From positions 62,001-126,000 of the forward strand of contig JAILRG010000076.1 of NCBI GenBank assembly GCA_024698325.1: a stretch of DNA of 64,000 nucleotides. Reading direction: 5' to 3'. The stretch comes from Treponema sp. Its GTDB lineage: Bacteria; Spirochaetota; Spirochaetia; Treponematales; Treponemataceae. The position numbers and the translations under genes are program-made. The notes beneath the pieces were generated by a model. That model saw only the letters and a program-made list of their open reading frames with translations, made no database searches and was not told the origin of the DNA. The first letter of the stretch is position 1, and each line of letters starts with the position of its first letter. Shown here one piece after another: positions 42,633 through 50,868 of the stretch.

Positions 42633-43330
42633 GTCTGGAATTGTTTTCCGAGGATGCGCTTCCTCAGTTTTCTTCGATACAGTATTTTGAGCCGGCAGCT
42701 ATTGAAGACGAAAGCATGGCGACAATAGAAGCTGAGTTAAAGGAGCGGCAGGTCGTTGTGCCGGAAAGGCTCCGGCCGGTGGTGTTCAGGGCGATTCATG
42801 CAAGCGCAGATTTTGAATACGCAGAAACACTCACTTTTTCACAGTCGGCACTGGATGTTGCCTGCAATCTGCTTGCAAAGGCTTCTCCGCGGATTGTGAC
42901 CGATACGAATATGGCTCTGGCGGGAATTAGTCGCCCTGCCTGCCGTAAGCTTGGTATTGAAGCCTGCTGTTTTATGGCTGATGAGGACGTTGCCAAGTCC
43001 AGTGCCGAAAGCGCTTTGACGAGGGCTGCCTGCAGTGTGGATAAGACTGCACGGCTTTTTAAGGCAGACGGCCGGCCCGTTGTGTATGTGTGCGGCAATG
43101 CTCCGACAGCGCTTGTGCGCATCCGCCAGCTTTCGGATGCCGGCATTTTTTCTCCGGCGTTTGTCATCGGCGTTCCGGTTGGCTTTGTGAATGTGACGGC
43201 CGCAAAAGAGCTGATTCTGAATTCATCTATACCGCATATAGTTGCGCGCGGCAGAAAAGGCGGCAGTACGATTGCCGCAGCGATTATGAATGCGCTTTTG
43301 TATGAATTTACGGGACGGGGGCGCTCGTAA
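42629..43330 (+). CDS. cbiC: cobalt-precorrin-8 methylmutase CbiC
   Basis: 233 residues with precorrin-8X methylmutase features: the catalytic His in RAIHASADFEYAE, VTDTNMALAGISR, GNAPTALVRI and the C-terminal VIGVPVGFVNVTAAKE and ARGRKGGSTIAAAIMNALL. It moves a methyl group from C-11 to C-12 of the corrin ring. It starts with TTG overlapping the preceding stop (TTGA) with GGGGAG upstream. Most other ring-synthesis genes are outside the window. Confidence 0.93.
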   Translation: MSLELFSEDALPQFSSIQYFEPAAIEDESMATIEAELKERQVVVPERLRPVVFRAIHASADFEYAETLTFSQSALDVACNLLAKASPRIVTDTNMALAGISRPACRKLGIEACCFMADEDVAKSSAESALTRAACSVDKTARLFKADGRPVVYVCGNAPTALVRIRQLSDAGIFSPAFVIGVPVGFVNVTAAKELILNSSIPHIVARGRKGGSTIAAAIMNALLYEFTGRGRS

Positions 43331-43390
43331 AAGCTCTTTTTTTTAGTAACAGGTTTCGCTTTTGCAGCAGGCCATCAGATACGGCATTGT

Positions 43391-43419
43391 TTGACATATT
43401 GTTTGTAATTCATTATACT
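43391..43419 (+). promoter_or_regulatory. strong promoter of the omega-like gene
   Basis: A perfect TTGACA (43391-43396), an exact 17-base spacer and TATACT (43414-43419). Transcription would start near 43426, before the AAGAGG ribosome binding site. Confidence 0.85.
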
Positions 43420-43448
43420 GTAGAATATTATTAAGAGGTGAGTTTTCG

Positions 43449-43643
43449 ATGATTTTTCCGCTTGAAAATCTTGTTAAATTTAACGGCAATGTATACGAAA
43501 TATCTGTAGCTGCAAGTCGCCGTGCTTATCAGATGTCAATGATTAAAGATCCGCTGATTGACGAAAATGACGGTAAGGTAGTTTCTCTGGCAGCTAAGCA
43601 GCTGTTCAACAAGGACGTTCAGTACCGTATCGAAAAACAGTAA
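43449..43643 (+). CDS. rpoZ: probable RNA polymerase omega subunit
   Basis: 64 residues. The stretch ISVAASRRAYQMSM followed by GKVVSLAAKQLF resembles the omega-subunit core (AARRARQL-type helix) seen in RpoZ, and the length fits spirochaete versions. Omega assists assembly and ppGpp response of RNA polymerase. AAGAGG lies ten bases before the ATG, and a near-consensus promoter precedes it. The family assignment is by resemblance only; another small housekeeping protein is possible. Confidence 0.6.
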   Translation: MIFPLENLVKFNGNVYEISVAASRRAYQMSMIKDPLIDENDGKVVSLAAKQLFNKDVQYRIEKQ

Positions 43644-43662
43644 AAAAAGTCGTAAGGTGTAC

Positions 43663-43691
43663 TTGACCAAGATACCCCTTTTGACCATAAT
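43663..43691 (+). promoter_or_regulatory. promoter of the mini ribosomal protein gene
   Basis: TTGACC (43663-43668), a 17-base spacer and CATAAT (43686-43691), a five-of-six match. It gives a leader of about 25 bases before the GTG at 43723. Confidence 0.6.
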
Positions 43692-43722
43692 GACAATACA
43701 TTTTTACTAAGGAGTGCCCATC

Positions 43723-43812
43723 GTGCCCTGTGGAAAGAAAAGAAAGCGCCAGAAGATGGCGACACATAAGCGAAAGAAGATGCTTAGACGCAATCGTCAT
43801 AAGAGCAAGTAG
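43723..43812 (+). CDS. AURKAIP1/COX24-domain mini ribosomal protein (bS22-like), 29 residues
   Basis: A GTG start with AAGGAG eight bases upstream opens a 29-residue, extremely basic protein beginning MPCGKKRKRQKMATHKRKK and ending in further Arg/Lys/His. This is the pattern of the AURKAIP1/COX24 family, found as a tiny 30S ribosomal protein in several bacterial phyla. It has its own promoter (43663-43691) and terminator (43845-43892). It is too short for most gene finders. I am fairly confident of the family; its position in the spirochaete ribosome is inferred. Confidence 0.8.
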   Translation: MPCGKKRKRQKMATHKRKKMLRRNRHKSK

Positions 43813-43844
43813 ATTTTCTTACGACTCTGTGATGAAAGCAGAAT

Positions 43845-43892
43845 AAAGACCGCGGTAGTCGCGATAGTTCCGACTTACGCGGTCTTTTTTTT
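43845..43892 (+). terminator. terminator after the mini ribosomal protein gene
   Basis: AAAGACCGCG (43845-43854) pairs with CGCGGTCTTT (43878-43887), followed by T residues to 43892. The loop is long (23 bases) and partly self-pairing. Confidence 0.85.
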
Positions 43893-43904
43893 AGGGGGCG
43901 AGTT

Positions 43905-45824
43905 ATTCCTTTTTCAAGTAGGATTCTTTCTTCAATTCATTCTCCTCAAGATGTGCATAATCTTCCTGAATCCCGGCTCCCGGAACTTGCTGAAGAGATT
44001 AGAAAAAAAATAATTTCTGTCGTAGCAAAAAATGGCGGGCATCTGGCCAGTAATCTTGGAATAGTTGAGCTGACTGTTGCCTTGCACAGGGTGTTCACAA
44101 GCCCTGAGGATGCCATTATTTTTGATGTAAGCCACCAGTGCTATGCGCATAAAATGCTTACAGGACGCTATGAACAGTTTGATTCGCTGCGCCAGCATGG
44201 CGGAATATCCGGTTTTACCAGACACAACGAAAGTCCGCATGATTATTTTGATAACGGACATGCTTCAACATCCATCTCGCAGGCGCTCGGCCTGCTGACA
44301 GCATGGGAAGCGCAGGGAAAGAAAGGAAAAGTTGTCGCTGTCATTGGTGACGGTGCGCTTACCGGAGGCCTTGCGTTTGAAGGGCTGATGCATGCCGGTC
44401 AGCTTGCAAAAAATCTGATTGTTATACTCAATGACAACAAAATGTCCATAGATGCGAACAATGGCATGCTTTCCAGCTACCTTAGCCGGATTACCGTGTC
44501 GCATTTTTACCAGACTGCAAGACGCTGCATCGACAGAATTGTAGATGCAATCCCCAATTCAAAGCACCATCTCGGAAAGCTGCTTTTCCGCTTTAAGCGG
44601 GGCTTAAAAGGGCTTTTCCTTACAGATAATCTGTTTACGGACCTCGGGTTTGAGTATGTCGGTCCTCTTGACGGACACAATATAAAGGAACTCGAAGAGG
44701 TTTTGCGCCGCGTGCGTACCTTGTCCCAGCCTGTAGTCGTGCATATCCGCACAAAAAAAGGAAAGGGCTATAGTCCCGCGGAAAACGATCCCGCAAGCTT
44801 TCATGGCATCGGACCGTTTGCAATCAGCGATGGAAAGGTCGAAAAATTTGATGCCTTAAGTTTTACGGAGGCATTCAGTAATTCCGTCGTTGCGCTTGCA
44901 GAAACGCATCCGGAAATTGCGGCCATTACCGCTGCAATGGCAAAGGGAACCGGACTTGATGCATTTTCCCGGCATTTTGCTGACCGGTTTTTCGATGTGG
45001 GGATTGCGGAAGAGCATGCCGTCACATTTGCGTCAGGACTTGCCCGCGGGGGCATGATTCCTGTCGTAGCCATTTACTCGACTTTTATACAGCGATCCAT
45101 CGATCAGATTATTCATGACGTGGCACTTCCTGCGCTGCCTGTTGTACTGGTGTTTGACCGCGCAGGTCCCGTCCCGAATGACGGTGAAACTCATCAGGGA
45201 GTTTTTGACATTTCGCTTCTGCGTTCTGTGCCGAATCTGCAGATGCTTTGTCCGGCGAGCGCTTCTGATTTGTCACTTTGCCTTGACTGGGCCGTGCACT
45301 GCGGGCTTCCTGTCGCCATCCGCTATCCGAAGCTTACCTGCCCGTCAGAGTTACCGGCGTTTTCGCTTCCGGTGGTGCCGGGACGCGGAATACTCCTGAC
45401 CTGTTCTGACTTTGAGCCGTCGCTCAGCGTTGAATTTGAGGATACTGAGCCGCGTCAGAAACTGCTTCTGGTTTGCACAGGCGGCTTTTACAGTGAGACT
45501 TTGCAGGCTGCCAGAGCGCTTCTTCTGGACAGTATCTACGCTGATATTTACTGCCTGCGGTTCATAAAGCCGCTCGATGAAGCGTATATTAAGGACCTTG
45601 CAGCGCAGTATACTGGCGTTCTATTGATTGAAGATGGGGTAAAGACCGGCGGTGTTGCTGAATACATACAGATGCTTTTGTATGCTTCCGGCTACACCAA
45701 TACTGCGGTAAAAGCTTTTCCCGAGACATTCTTCGCACACGGAAGCCGCGCGCAGGTCTGTGAAGATGCCGGTATGCTGCCAAAACATTTGGTGCACTCT
45801 GCAAAGCAGCTGCTGAACTCTTAG
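43905..45824 (+). CDS. dxs: 1-deoxy-D-xylulose-5-phosphate synthase, probable non-canonical ATT start
   Basis: Residues match DXS throughout: KNGGHLASNLGIVELTVALH, thiamine-diphosphate site VIGDGALTGGLAFEG and NDNKMSIDANNG, the transketolase segment VGIAEEHAVTFASGLA and DRAGPVPNDGETHQG. It condenses pyruvate and glyceraldehyde 3-phosphate in the MEP isoprenoid pathway. The first canonical start is GTG at 43953 (623 residues), but the frame upstream encodes ILSSIHSPQDVHNLPE, the usual DXS N-terminus, with no ATG, GTG or TTG back to the preceding stop. ATT at 43905 has AGGGGG six bases upstream and would give 639 residues. The exact start is uncertain. Confidence 0.93.
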   Translation: MPFSSRILSSIHSPQDVHNLPESRLPELAEEIRKKIISVVAKNGGHLASNLGIVELTVALHRVFTSPEDAIIFDVSHQCYAHKMLTGRYEQFDSLRQHGGISGFTRHNESPHDYFDNGHASTSISQALGLLTAWEAQGKKGKVVAVIGDGALTGGLAFEGLMHAGQLAKNLIVILNDNKMSIDANNGMLSSYLSRITVSHFYQTARRCIDRIVDAIPNSKHHLGKLLFRFKRGLKGLFLTDNLFTDLGFEYVGPLDGHNIKELEEVLRRVRTLSQPVVVHIRTKKGKGYSPAENDPASFHGIGPFAISDGKVEKFDALSFTEAFSNSVVALAETHPEIAAITAAMAKGTGLDAFSRHFADRFFDVGIAEEHAVTFASGLARGGMIPVVAIYSTFIQRSIDQIIHDVALPALPVVLVFDRAGPVPNDGETHQGVFDISLLRSVPNLQMLCPASASDLSLCLDWAVHCGLPVAIRYPKLTCPSELPAFSLPVVPGRGILLTCSDFEPSLSVEFEDTEPRQKLLLVCTGGFYSETLQAARALLLDSIYADIYCLRFIKPLDEAYIKDLAAQYTGVLLIEDGVKTGGVAEYIQMLLYASGYTNTAVKAFPETFFAHGSRAQVCEDAGMLPKHLVHSAKQLLNS

Positions 45825-45979
45825 GAGGCATGGTAAAGAGGGGCGTTTATGTGCTTTTTTTCCATGTGCTGATTTTGCAGGGCCTGGAATGTGGCGTTTG
45901 CAGGGCCTTTAAAATGCGGTTTTGAAACACTGCACGGCCGCTATTGTACTGTTTGTGGCATTAAAAAAAGGAGTGATGT

Positions 45980-46855
45980 ATGAAAAAGCTTGTACTTGCA
46001 GACAGAACTTTACAGACAGATAAAGCTGCTTTTGTCATGGGAATTGTAAATGTTACGCCGGATTCTTTTTATGCTGAAAGCCGTGCGGGAGCTGGATGCC
46101 GAGCCATCGACTATGCGCTCAGACTTATAGATGAGGGCGCTGATATTCTTGATATTGGCGGAGAAAGCACCCGGCCTGGCTCTGACTATGTAGATGCAGA
46201 AGAGGAAATCCGTCGTGTTGTGCCTCTTGTCCAGGAAATCCGTAAGCATAACCGTACCGTTGCCATTTCTGTTGATACGAGAAAAAGTGCTGTCATGCAG
46301 GCGGCCCTGGATGCCGGCGCTGATATTCTGAATGATGTATCCGCACTTGAAGATGACGAGGCGCTGTTTCCGCTGTGCGCCCGTTCTGGTATTCCGGTCA
46401 TTTTAATGCATAAGCGCGGAATTCCGCAGAATATGCAGGCGAACACTGCCTACCGCGATGTTTTTTCTGAAGTTGATGAATATCTTGCCGCCAGAGCGGA
46501 GCTTGCAGTGAGCCGTGGAATTGCTGCTGATAAAATAATTGTTGATCCTGGAATCGGCTTTGGAAAAGATGCAGCCGGAAACAGCACTCTTATCCTGCAC
46601 TGCGGCGAGCTTTGCAAGGGACGCTATCCTGTGCTTATGGCTCTTTCCCGCAAAACTGTCATCGGCGCGCTTTTACAGCGTGGCTCTTCTCCCGTACCGC
46701 CGGAAGAGCGGCTTTTTGGTACTGTAGCCGCAGATATCCTTGCAGTGCAGGGCGGAGCTTCCCTTATCCGCGTGCATGATGTAAAACCCGCTGTTGATAC
46801 TATGACACTGCTCGAGAAAATCTCTATACTGGACGGGGGCCTGGCAAAAGCGTGA
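45980..46855 (+). CDS. folP: dihydropteroate synthase
   Basis: 291 residues with the DHPS signatures VMGIVNVTPDSFY, GADILDIGGESTRPGSDYV, ISVDTRKSAVMQAALDAGADILNDV (interrupted family motif), ILMHKRG, IIVDPGIGFGKD and LSRKTVIG, ending in RVHDVKP. It joins p-aminobenzoate to dihydropterin pyrophosphate in folate synthesis. AAGGAG lies six bases before the ATG. It begins a six-gene operon, folP-cdaA-cdaR-acpS-DUF2225-truA, with short overlaps throughout. Confidence 0.96.
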   Translation: MKKLVLADRTLQTDKAAFVMGIVNVTPDSFYAESRAGAGCRAIDYALRLIDEGADILDIGGESTRPGSDYVDAEEEIRRVVPLVQEIRKHNRTVAISVDTRKSAVMQAALDAGADILNDVSALEDDEALFPLCARSGIPVILMHKRGIPQNMQANTAYRDVFSEVDEYLAARAELAVSRGIAADKIIVDPGIGFGKDAAGNSTLILHCGELCKGRYPVLMALSRKTVIGALLQRGSSPVPPEERLFGTVAADILAVQGGASLIRVHDVKPAVDTMTLLEKISILDGGLAKA

Positions 46856-47670
46856 ATGCATTTAACAACCTGAAAATCCTGTATGATTATATACGGCCGG
46901 TACTCGATATAGCGGTCATGACCTTTTTGCTTTACAAGGCGTATCAGATCATCATAAAGACCAATGGCGTTCAGATTATCCGTGCCGGTATTATCGTCGC
47001 CATGTCGTATGCTGTGGCGCTTCTGTTCAGACTTTCCATGCTGCTGTGGCTGCTCAATTTTATCGCTCCCGGTCTGGTTGTCTGCTTTGCCATCGTATTC
47101 CAGCCGGAAATCCGCAAGATGTTCTTGAAGCTGGGGCAGGGCGAATGGTTTGCCTTCGGAAAGCGCAGCCGGCACACATATGTAGACTCCGTGATTATTG
47201 CGGCCGAAATGCTTTCAAAGCAGCGTCGCGGCATGCTTGCGGTTTTTGTGCGGCATACAAAGATGGATGACATTATGGATACCGGAACGCGAATCAATGC
47301 AGACCTGTCTTCAAACCTGCTGGTGACTATTTTTGGACACGACACCCCCCTTCATGACGGCGCATGCTTTATTCAGGCGGGAAAAGTTGTCTCTGCAGGC
47401 TGTTTTTTGCCGCTGTCAGAGCAGTATGATATTAAAAAGACATTTGGCACACGCCATCGTGCGGCCCTTGGCTTAAGCGAACAGACGGATGCTGTTGTCC
47501 TGGTTGTTTCTGAGGAGTCTGGCGCAATCAGCCTTGCTTACGATTCCCACCTGCATTATGACCTGAAAACAGAGCAGCTGACAAAAGTGCTTGAGAATCT
47601 TCTGGATTTAACTCCTGATCAATATACGATTGAGGATACCATTGATGAAAGTAAATCAGCTTATAAGTAA
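46852..47670 (+). CDS. cdaA: diadenylate cyclase CdaA
   Basis: 272 residues. Three N-terminal membrane helices (ending in WLLNFIAPGLVVCFAIVF) are followed by a DAC domain with the catalytic motifs TPLHDGACFI and FGTRHRAALGLSEQTDAVVLVVSEE. It makes cyclic di-AMP from two ATP at the membrane. It starts with GTG overlapping the folP stop (GTGA). The next gene encodes the YbbR-type regulator CdaR, the usual partner, and overlaps its end by 26 bases. Confidence 0.95.
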   Translation: MNAFNNLKILYDYIRPVLDIAVMTFLLYKAYQIIIKTNGVQIIRAGIIVAMSYAVALLFRLSMLLWLLNFIAPGLVVCFAIVFQPEIRKMFLKLGQGEWFAFGKRSRHTYVDSVIIAAEMLSKQRRGMLAVFVRHTKMDDIMDTGTRINADLSSNLLVTIFGHDTPLHDGACFIQAGKVVSAGCFLPLSEQYDIKKTFGTRHRAALGLSEQTDAVVLVVSEESGAISLAYDSHLHYDLKTEQLTKVLENLLDLTPDQYTIEDTIDESKSAYK

Positions 47671-48661
47671 TATTCAGGAACACTGGCCGGCAAAAGTCAT
47701 CTGCTTTATCATGGCGCTGGGACTGTATGTTTTGTTTCAGGTTTCCAGCCTTGATACAAAGACGTTCATCGTGCCGCTGCATGTAAGCGCGGAAAACGGT
47801 ATTGTCCCCGCAGCTCCCTATCCGGCTGAGGTGAAGATAACGGTCAGATGCAGTAAGGATGATGTCCTTTTGCTGCGCGAGTCCGACTTTTACGCGTATT
47901 TGAATGCGGACTACCTTACCGATGACGGCACATACGACCTGCATGTGTACACAAAGCTTTCTGGAAACGCGCTTCTGGTTGATCCTCTTGAGATACGGAT
48001 AAGTCCTGAGGCGGTGCCGCTCACTGTCGAGCAGCAGGTTTCGGGCTATGTACCGGTAAGTCCCCTGCTTGCGGGAAATCCGGCTCACGGGTATGAAGTG
48101 AAGGGGACGGTTGTCACTCCTTCCCAGATAAAGATGACCGGCCCGCACAATATGGTGGAAAAATACCGCCGGCTCCAGACAAAAACTGTTTCTGTAGAGG
48201 GAATTTCTGAATCACAGACGTTTGACGTCGCACTTGAGACGGGAAGCAGCTTTGTCAGAAATGATGATGTAAAGACGGTGTCGGTTCAGGTGACGGTTGA
48301 GCCTGTCATCATCGAGCGGACGTTTGAGAATCTGCCGGTAAACCTCATCAATGTTCCGGAAGGGCTTGAGGCAAAGCTGTCAGTGGAAACGGCATCTCTT
48401 ACGCTTACCGGCGCTCAGAGTGAGCTTGAAAAATATGCTCCTACCGGCTTTGTCTTTTTTGTAAACTGCGGCTCTGTTACCAGTACTGGTATTGTGGAGC
48501 TTCCGCTTACCGTGATGGTTCCGGGAAGCTTTACTGTCAGCGACTCGGTCGCAAAGACGGTGTCGGTGCGTTTTACTGAGTTTGTCCAGAAGCGGGACCC
48601 TGCTCCTTCAGAAGGCGCTGAGCCGCCTGCAGCAGAAGATGAAGAGACTGAAAGCTTATGA
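47645..48661 (+). CDS. cdaR: YbbR-domain regulator of CdaA (CdaR-like)
   Basis: 338 residues. One N-terminal membrane helix (VICFIMALGLYVLFQVSSL) anchors an extracytoplasmic chain of YbbR-type beta repeats (for example VPLTVEQQVSGYVPVSP, IIERTFENLPVNLINVPEG) and an acidic, Pro/Glu-rich tail. CdaR proteins bind and modulate the diadenylate cyclase. The start at 47645 is preferred over an upstream in-frame codon because GAGG lies nine bases before it. The gene overlaps cdaA and acpS at its two ends. Confidence 0.88.
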   Translation: MKVNQLISNIQEHWPAKVICFIMALGLYVLFQVSSLDTKTFIVPLHVSAENGIVPAAPYPAEVKITVRCSKDDVLLLRESDFYAYLNADYLTDDGTYDLHVYTKLSGNALLVDPLEIRISPEAVPLTVEQQVSGYVPVSPLLAGNPAHGYEVKGTVVTPSQIKMTGPHNMVEKYRRLQTKTVSVEGISESQTFDVALETGSSFVRNDDVKTVSVQVTVEPVIIERTFENLPVNLINVPEGLEAKLSVETASLTLTGAQSELEKYAPTGFVFFVNCGSVTSTGIVELPLTVMVPGSFTVSDSVAKTVSVRFTEFVQKRDPAPSEGAEPPAAEDEETESL

Positions 48662-49077
48662 TTTACGGAATAGGCTGCGACATCGCCGAGGTGGCCCGCT
48701 TCGAAAAATGGGTGGAAAGCGGGAGCCTGTGCGAGCGTTTTTTTAACGAGGCAGAGCAGTGGACGGGAAAAGCAAAAGCCCGCGCCTCGTGGGAGCATTA
48801 TGCTGCGCGCTTTGCTGCCAAGGAAGCGTTTTCTAAAGCGCTTGGTACGGGATTTTCAGGCCTGGTGCTGAAAGATTTTTGGGTGGTGAAAGATGAGGCT
48901 GGAAAGCCTTCGTTTGCGTTTGCACCGTCGGTTCAGGCGCTGCTTGACGCTCGTGCGGGCGCGGGGGCAAGGGTTCACCTTTCCCTGAGCCATGAAAAAT
49001 CTTTCGCAATCGCCTATGTTGTGATAGAATCAAAAGACGGTGCTTCTGGCGCCAGTACAGGAGAAATAAGTGGCTAA
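48658..49077 (+). CDS. acpS: holo-[acyl-carrier-protein] synthase
   Basis: 139 residues with the AcpS motifs IYGIGCDIAEVARFEKW (Mg2+-binding Asp) and YAARFAAKEAFSKALGTG, ending in LSLSHEKSFAIAYVVIE. It transfers 4'-phosphopantetheine from CoA to acyl carrier protein. The ATG overlaps the stop codon of cdaR by four bases. The last 12 or so residues are a Gly/Ser/Ala-rich tail beyond the usual end, which itself overlaps the next gene. Confidence 0.94.
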   Translation: MIYGIGCDIAEVARFEKWVESGSLCERFFNEAEQWTGKAKARASWEHYAARFAAKEAFSKALGTGFSGLVLKDFWVVKDEAGKPSFAFAPSVQALLDARAGAGARVHLSLSHEKSFAIAYVVIESKDGASGASTGEISG

Positions 49078-49984
49078 ATCAGCGTTTACCAAAAAACCTG
49101 CAATTTCATACTGGTCAAAAACGAAGGTTCTGTGCCCGGTCTGCCAGAAAGAGTTTCAGCGTGAAGAAATGCTTTCTGGAAGCGGACGCATGATTGCAGG
49201 CGACCTTACTGATGAACTGCGCCGGAATTACGAGCCTTCCAAAAAATATGGCATGATTTATCCGCTGCTGTATGCGGTAGGCGCCTGCCCGAAGTGTCAC
49301 ATGGCGCTTTTGTGGTCTGATTTTAAGGAAGTGGATGATAAAAACAGCTTGCGGCGCATTCACCTTGATGAAGAAAACCGCCGTAACCGCACGTTCACGA
49401 TTTTTCCCTATTATGACCTAATCAAAGAGCGGTCGCTTCTGGACGGAGCTGCGATTTATTATCTTGCGCTTCAGACATACGAGCTGCTGGACGTAACCTA
49501 TGCGCCTACGTTCAAGCGGGGGCTTATCTGCCTGCGCCTTGCATGGCTCTGCCGCGACCTGGACCGGGTGATGCCGAATCACAATTACAACTACATAGCC
49601 GAAGTGTTTTACCGGAAGGCAACATTCTTCTACGAGCAGACGGTGCTAAATGAAATGAGCGGCACTGAGTCCATCACTGTCGTGAACAATTTTGGCCCGG
49701 ATATCGACAAAAATTACGGCTATGACGGCCTTATTTATCTTGGAAGCCTGCTTGAATATAAATACGGGCAGAAAGAGGATTTGCCGCTGCGCTATAAAAA
49801 GCTTGATGCCGGAAAGCGCTCTATCGCGCGTATTTTCGGCCTGGGTAAGTCCTCGAAGAATAAGCCCGGCCCGCTTCTTGAGCATGCGCGAAACCTGTAT
49901 GACACACTTACCGCGGAACTGAAGGCTGCAAATACGATTGATTTTGAATTCAACGAGGATGATGACGGGGAGTCTGAAAGCTGA
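49070..49984 (+). CDS. DUF2225 family protein
   Basis: 304 residues. Near the N-terminus are cysteine pairs VLCPVCQKEF and GACPKCHMALLW, probably a zinc site, followed by an all-helical part (YDLIKERSLLDGAAIYYLALQTYELL) that looks TPR-like, and an acidic end. This matches DUF2225, common in spirochaetes and Firmicutes and of unknown function. It starts with GTG having AGGAG six bases upstream, inside the acpS end, and its stop overlaps truA by one base (TGATG). Confidence 0.85.
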   Translation: MAKSAFTKKPAISYWSKTKVLCPVCQKEFQREEMLSGSGRMIAGDLTDELRRNYEPSKKYGMIYPLLYAVGACPKCHMALLWSDFKEVDDKNSLRRIHLDEENRRNRTFTIFPYYDLIKERSLLDGAAIYYLALQTYELLDVTYAPTFKRGLICLRLAWLCRDLDRVMPNHNYNYIAEVFYRKATFFYEQTVLNEMSGTESITVVNNFGPDIDKNYGYDGLIYLGSLLEYKYGQKEDLPLRYKKLDAGKRSIARIFGLGKSSKNKPGPLLEHARNLYDTLTAELKAANTIDFEFNEDDDGESES

Positions 49985-50760
49985 TGCGCAACATTCTCCT
50001 TACGCTTTCGTATGACGGAACCGATTTTTGCGGCTGGCAGCGGCAGGATAAAGCTGACGGCGGAAAACCGGTTCGGACCGTGCAGGCTGCGATAGAAGCG
50101 GCACTTGAAAAACTGCATAAGAGGCCGGTTGCTCTTGCCGGAAGCGGACGCACTGACAGTGGCGTCCATGCATCTTCCCAGGCCGCGAACTTTTTTTCAC
50201 CGATAGACTCCATTCCTGTTGACCGCTATCCGCTTGCGCTGAATGCGTTTCTGCCGCCGGATGTGCGCATTCACACGGCGCGTGAAGTGCCGGAAGATTT
50301 CAGCGCGCGTTTTTCTGCTACGAGCCGCACCTACCGATATTTCCTGTATCCGGGAGATGCCCCCCTTGCAAGCGACATGCGCTATGTCTGGGCACTCCGC
50401 CGGCAGGTAGATGTAGGGGTGCTGAATGATATGGCTTCTGTCCTGCATGGCGAGATTGACTGCGCGACTTTTGCGGCGGCAGGAGATGCAAGCCTGTCGA
50501 CAAAACGCTATATTGAACACGCCTGTTTTTTTCCTCAGGGGGATAAAGTCGTATTTGAAATCTGCGCCAATGCCTTTTTGTGGAAAATGGTGCGGAGCCT
50601 TACCGGCACGCTTGTTTCATTCGAGAAAGAAGGAAAAGGGAAAAAAGAGTTCGCCGAGGCGCTTTTCGCCTGTGACCGAAGCAAAGCCGGGCCTACAGCG
50701 CCGCCACAGGGGCTTTTCCTCTGGAACGTAAGCTTTTCAGGTGTCCGGCGCCACGTGTAA
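49984..50760 (+). CDS. truA: tRNA pseudouridine(38-40) synthase
   Basis: 258 residues with TruA motifs: LLTLSYDGTDFCGWQRQ, the catalytic Asp in GSGRTDSGVHASSQAANF, RTYRYFL and FLWKMVRSLTGTLV. It converts uridines 38-40 of the anticodon stem to pseudouridine. Last gene of the folP operon. Its TAA stop is the first part of a 24-base direct repeat that continues into the spacer before priA. Confidence 0.95.
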   Translation: MRNILLTLSYDGTDFCGWQRQDKADGGKPVRTVQAAIEAALEKLHKRPVALAGSGRTDSGVHASSQAANFFSPIDSIPVDRYPLALNAFLPPDVRIHTAREVPEDFSARFSATSRTYRYFLYPGDAPLASDMRYVWALRRQVDVGVLNDMASVLHGEIDCATFAAAGDASLSTKRYIEHACFFPQGDKVVFEICANAFLWKMVRSLTGTLVSFEKEGKGKKEFAEALFACDRSKAGPTAPPQGLFLWNVSFSGVRRHV

Positions 50761-50840
50761 ATCGGTAATCATCGGGCTGTCGTAAAATTGCAAATCGGTA
50801 AACATTCTGCTGTCGCAAATCGGTAATTAGCGGGCTGTCG
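50759..50840 (+). repeat. three direct repeats of a 24-base unit
   Basis: Units at 50759-50782, 50792-50815 and 50817-50840 share AAATCGGTAA at the left end and GCTGTCG at the right end, with differences only in the middle. Spacers are nine and one base. The array fills most of the gap between the convergent truA and priA genes and begins within the truA stop codon. No function is evident. Confidence 0.8.
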
Positions 50841-50868
50841 GCCATTACGGCTGACTCATTTTTTCGCA

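Noticed and set aside
45884-45925. Short direct repeat TTGCAGGGCCT in the dxs-folP spacer
   Set aside because: Only two copies of about 11 bases; chance or slippage is sufficient and no function is suggested.
50759-50840. CRISPR array
   Set aside because: Only three units, spacers of nine and one base, imperfect repeats and no cas genes nearby.
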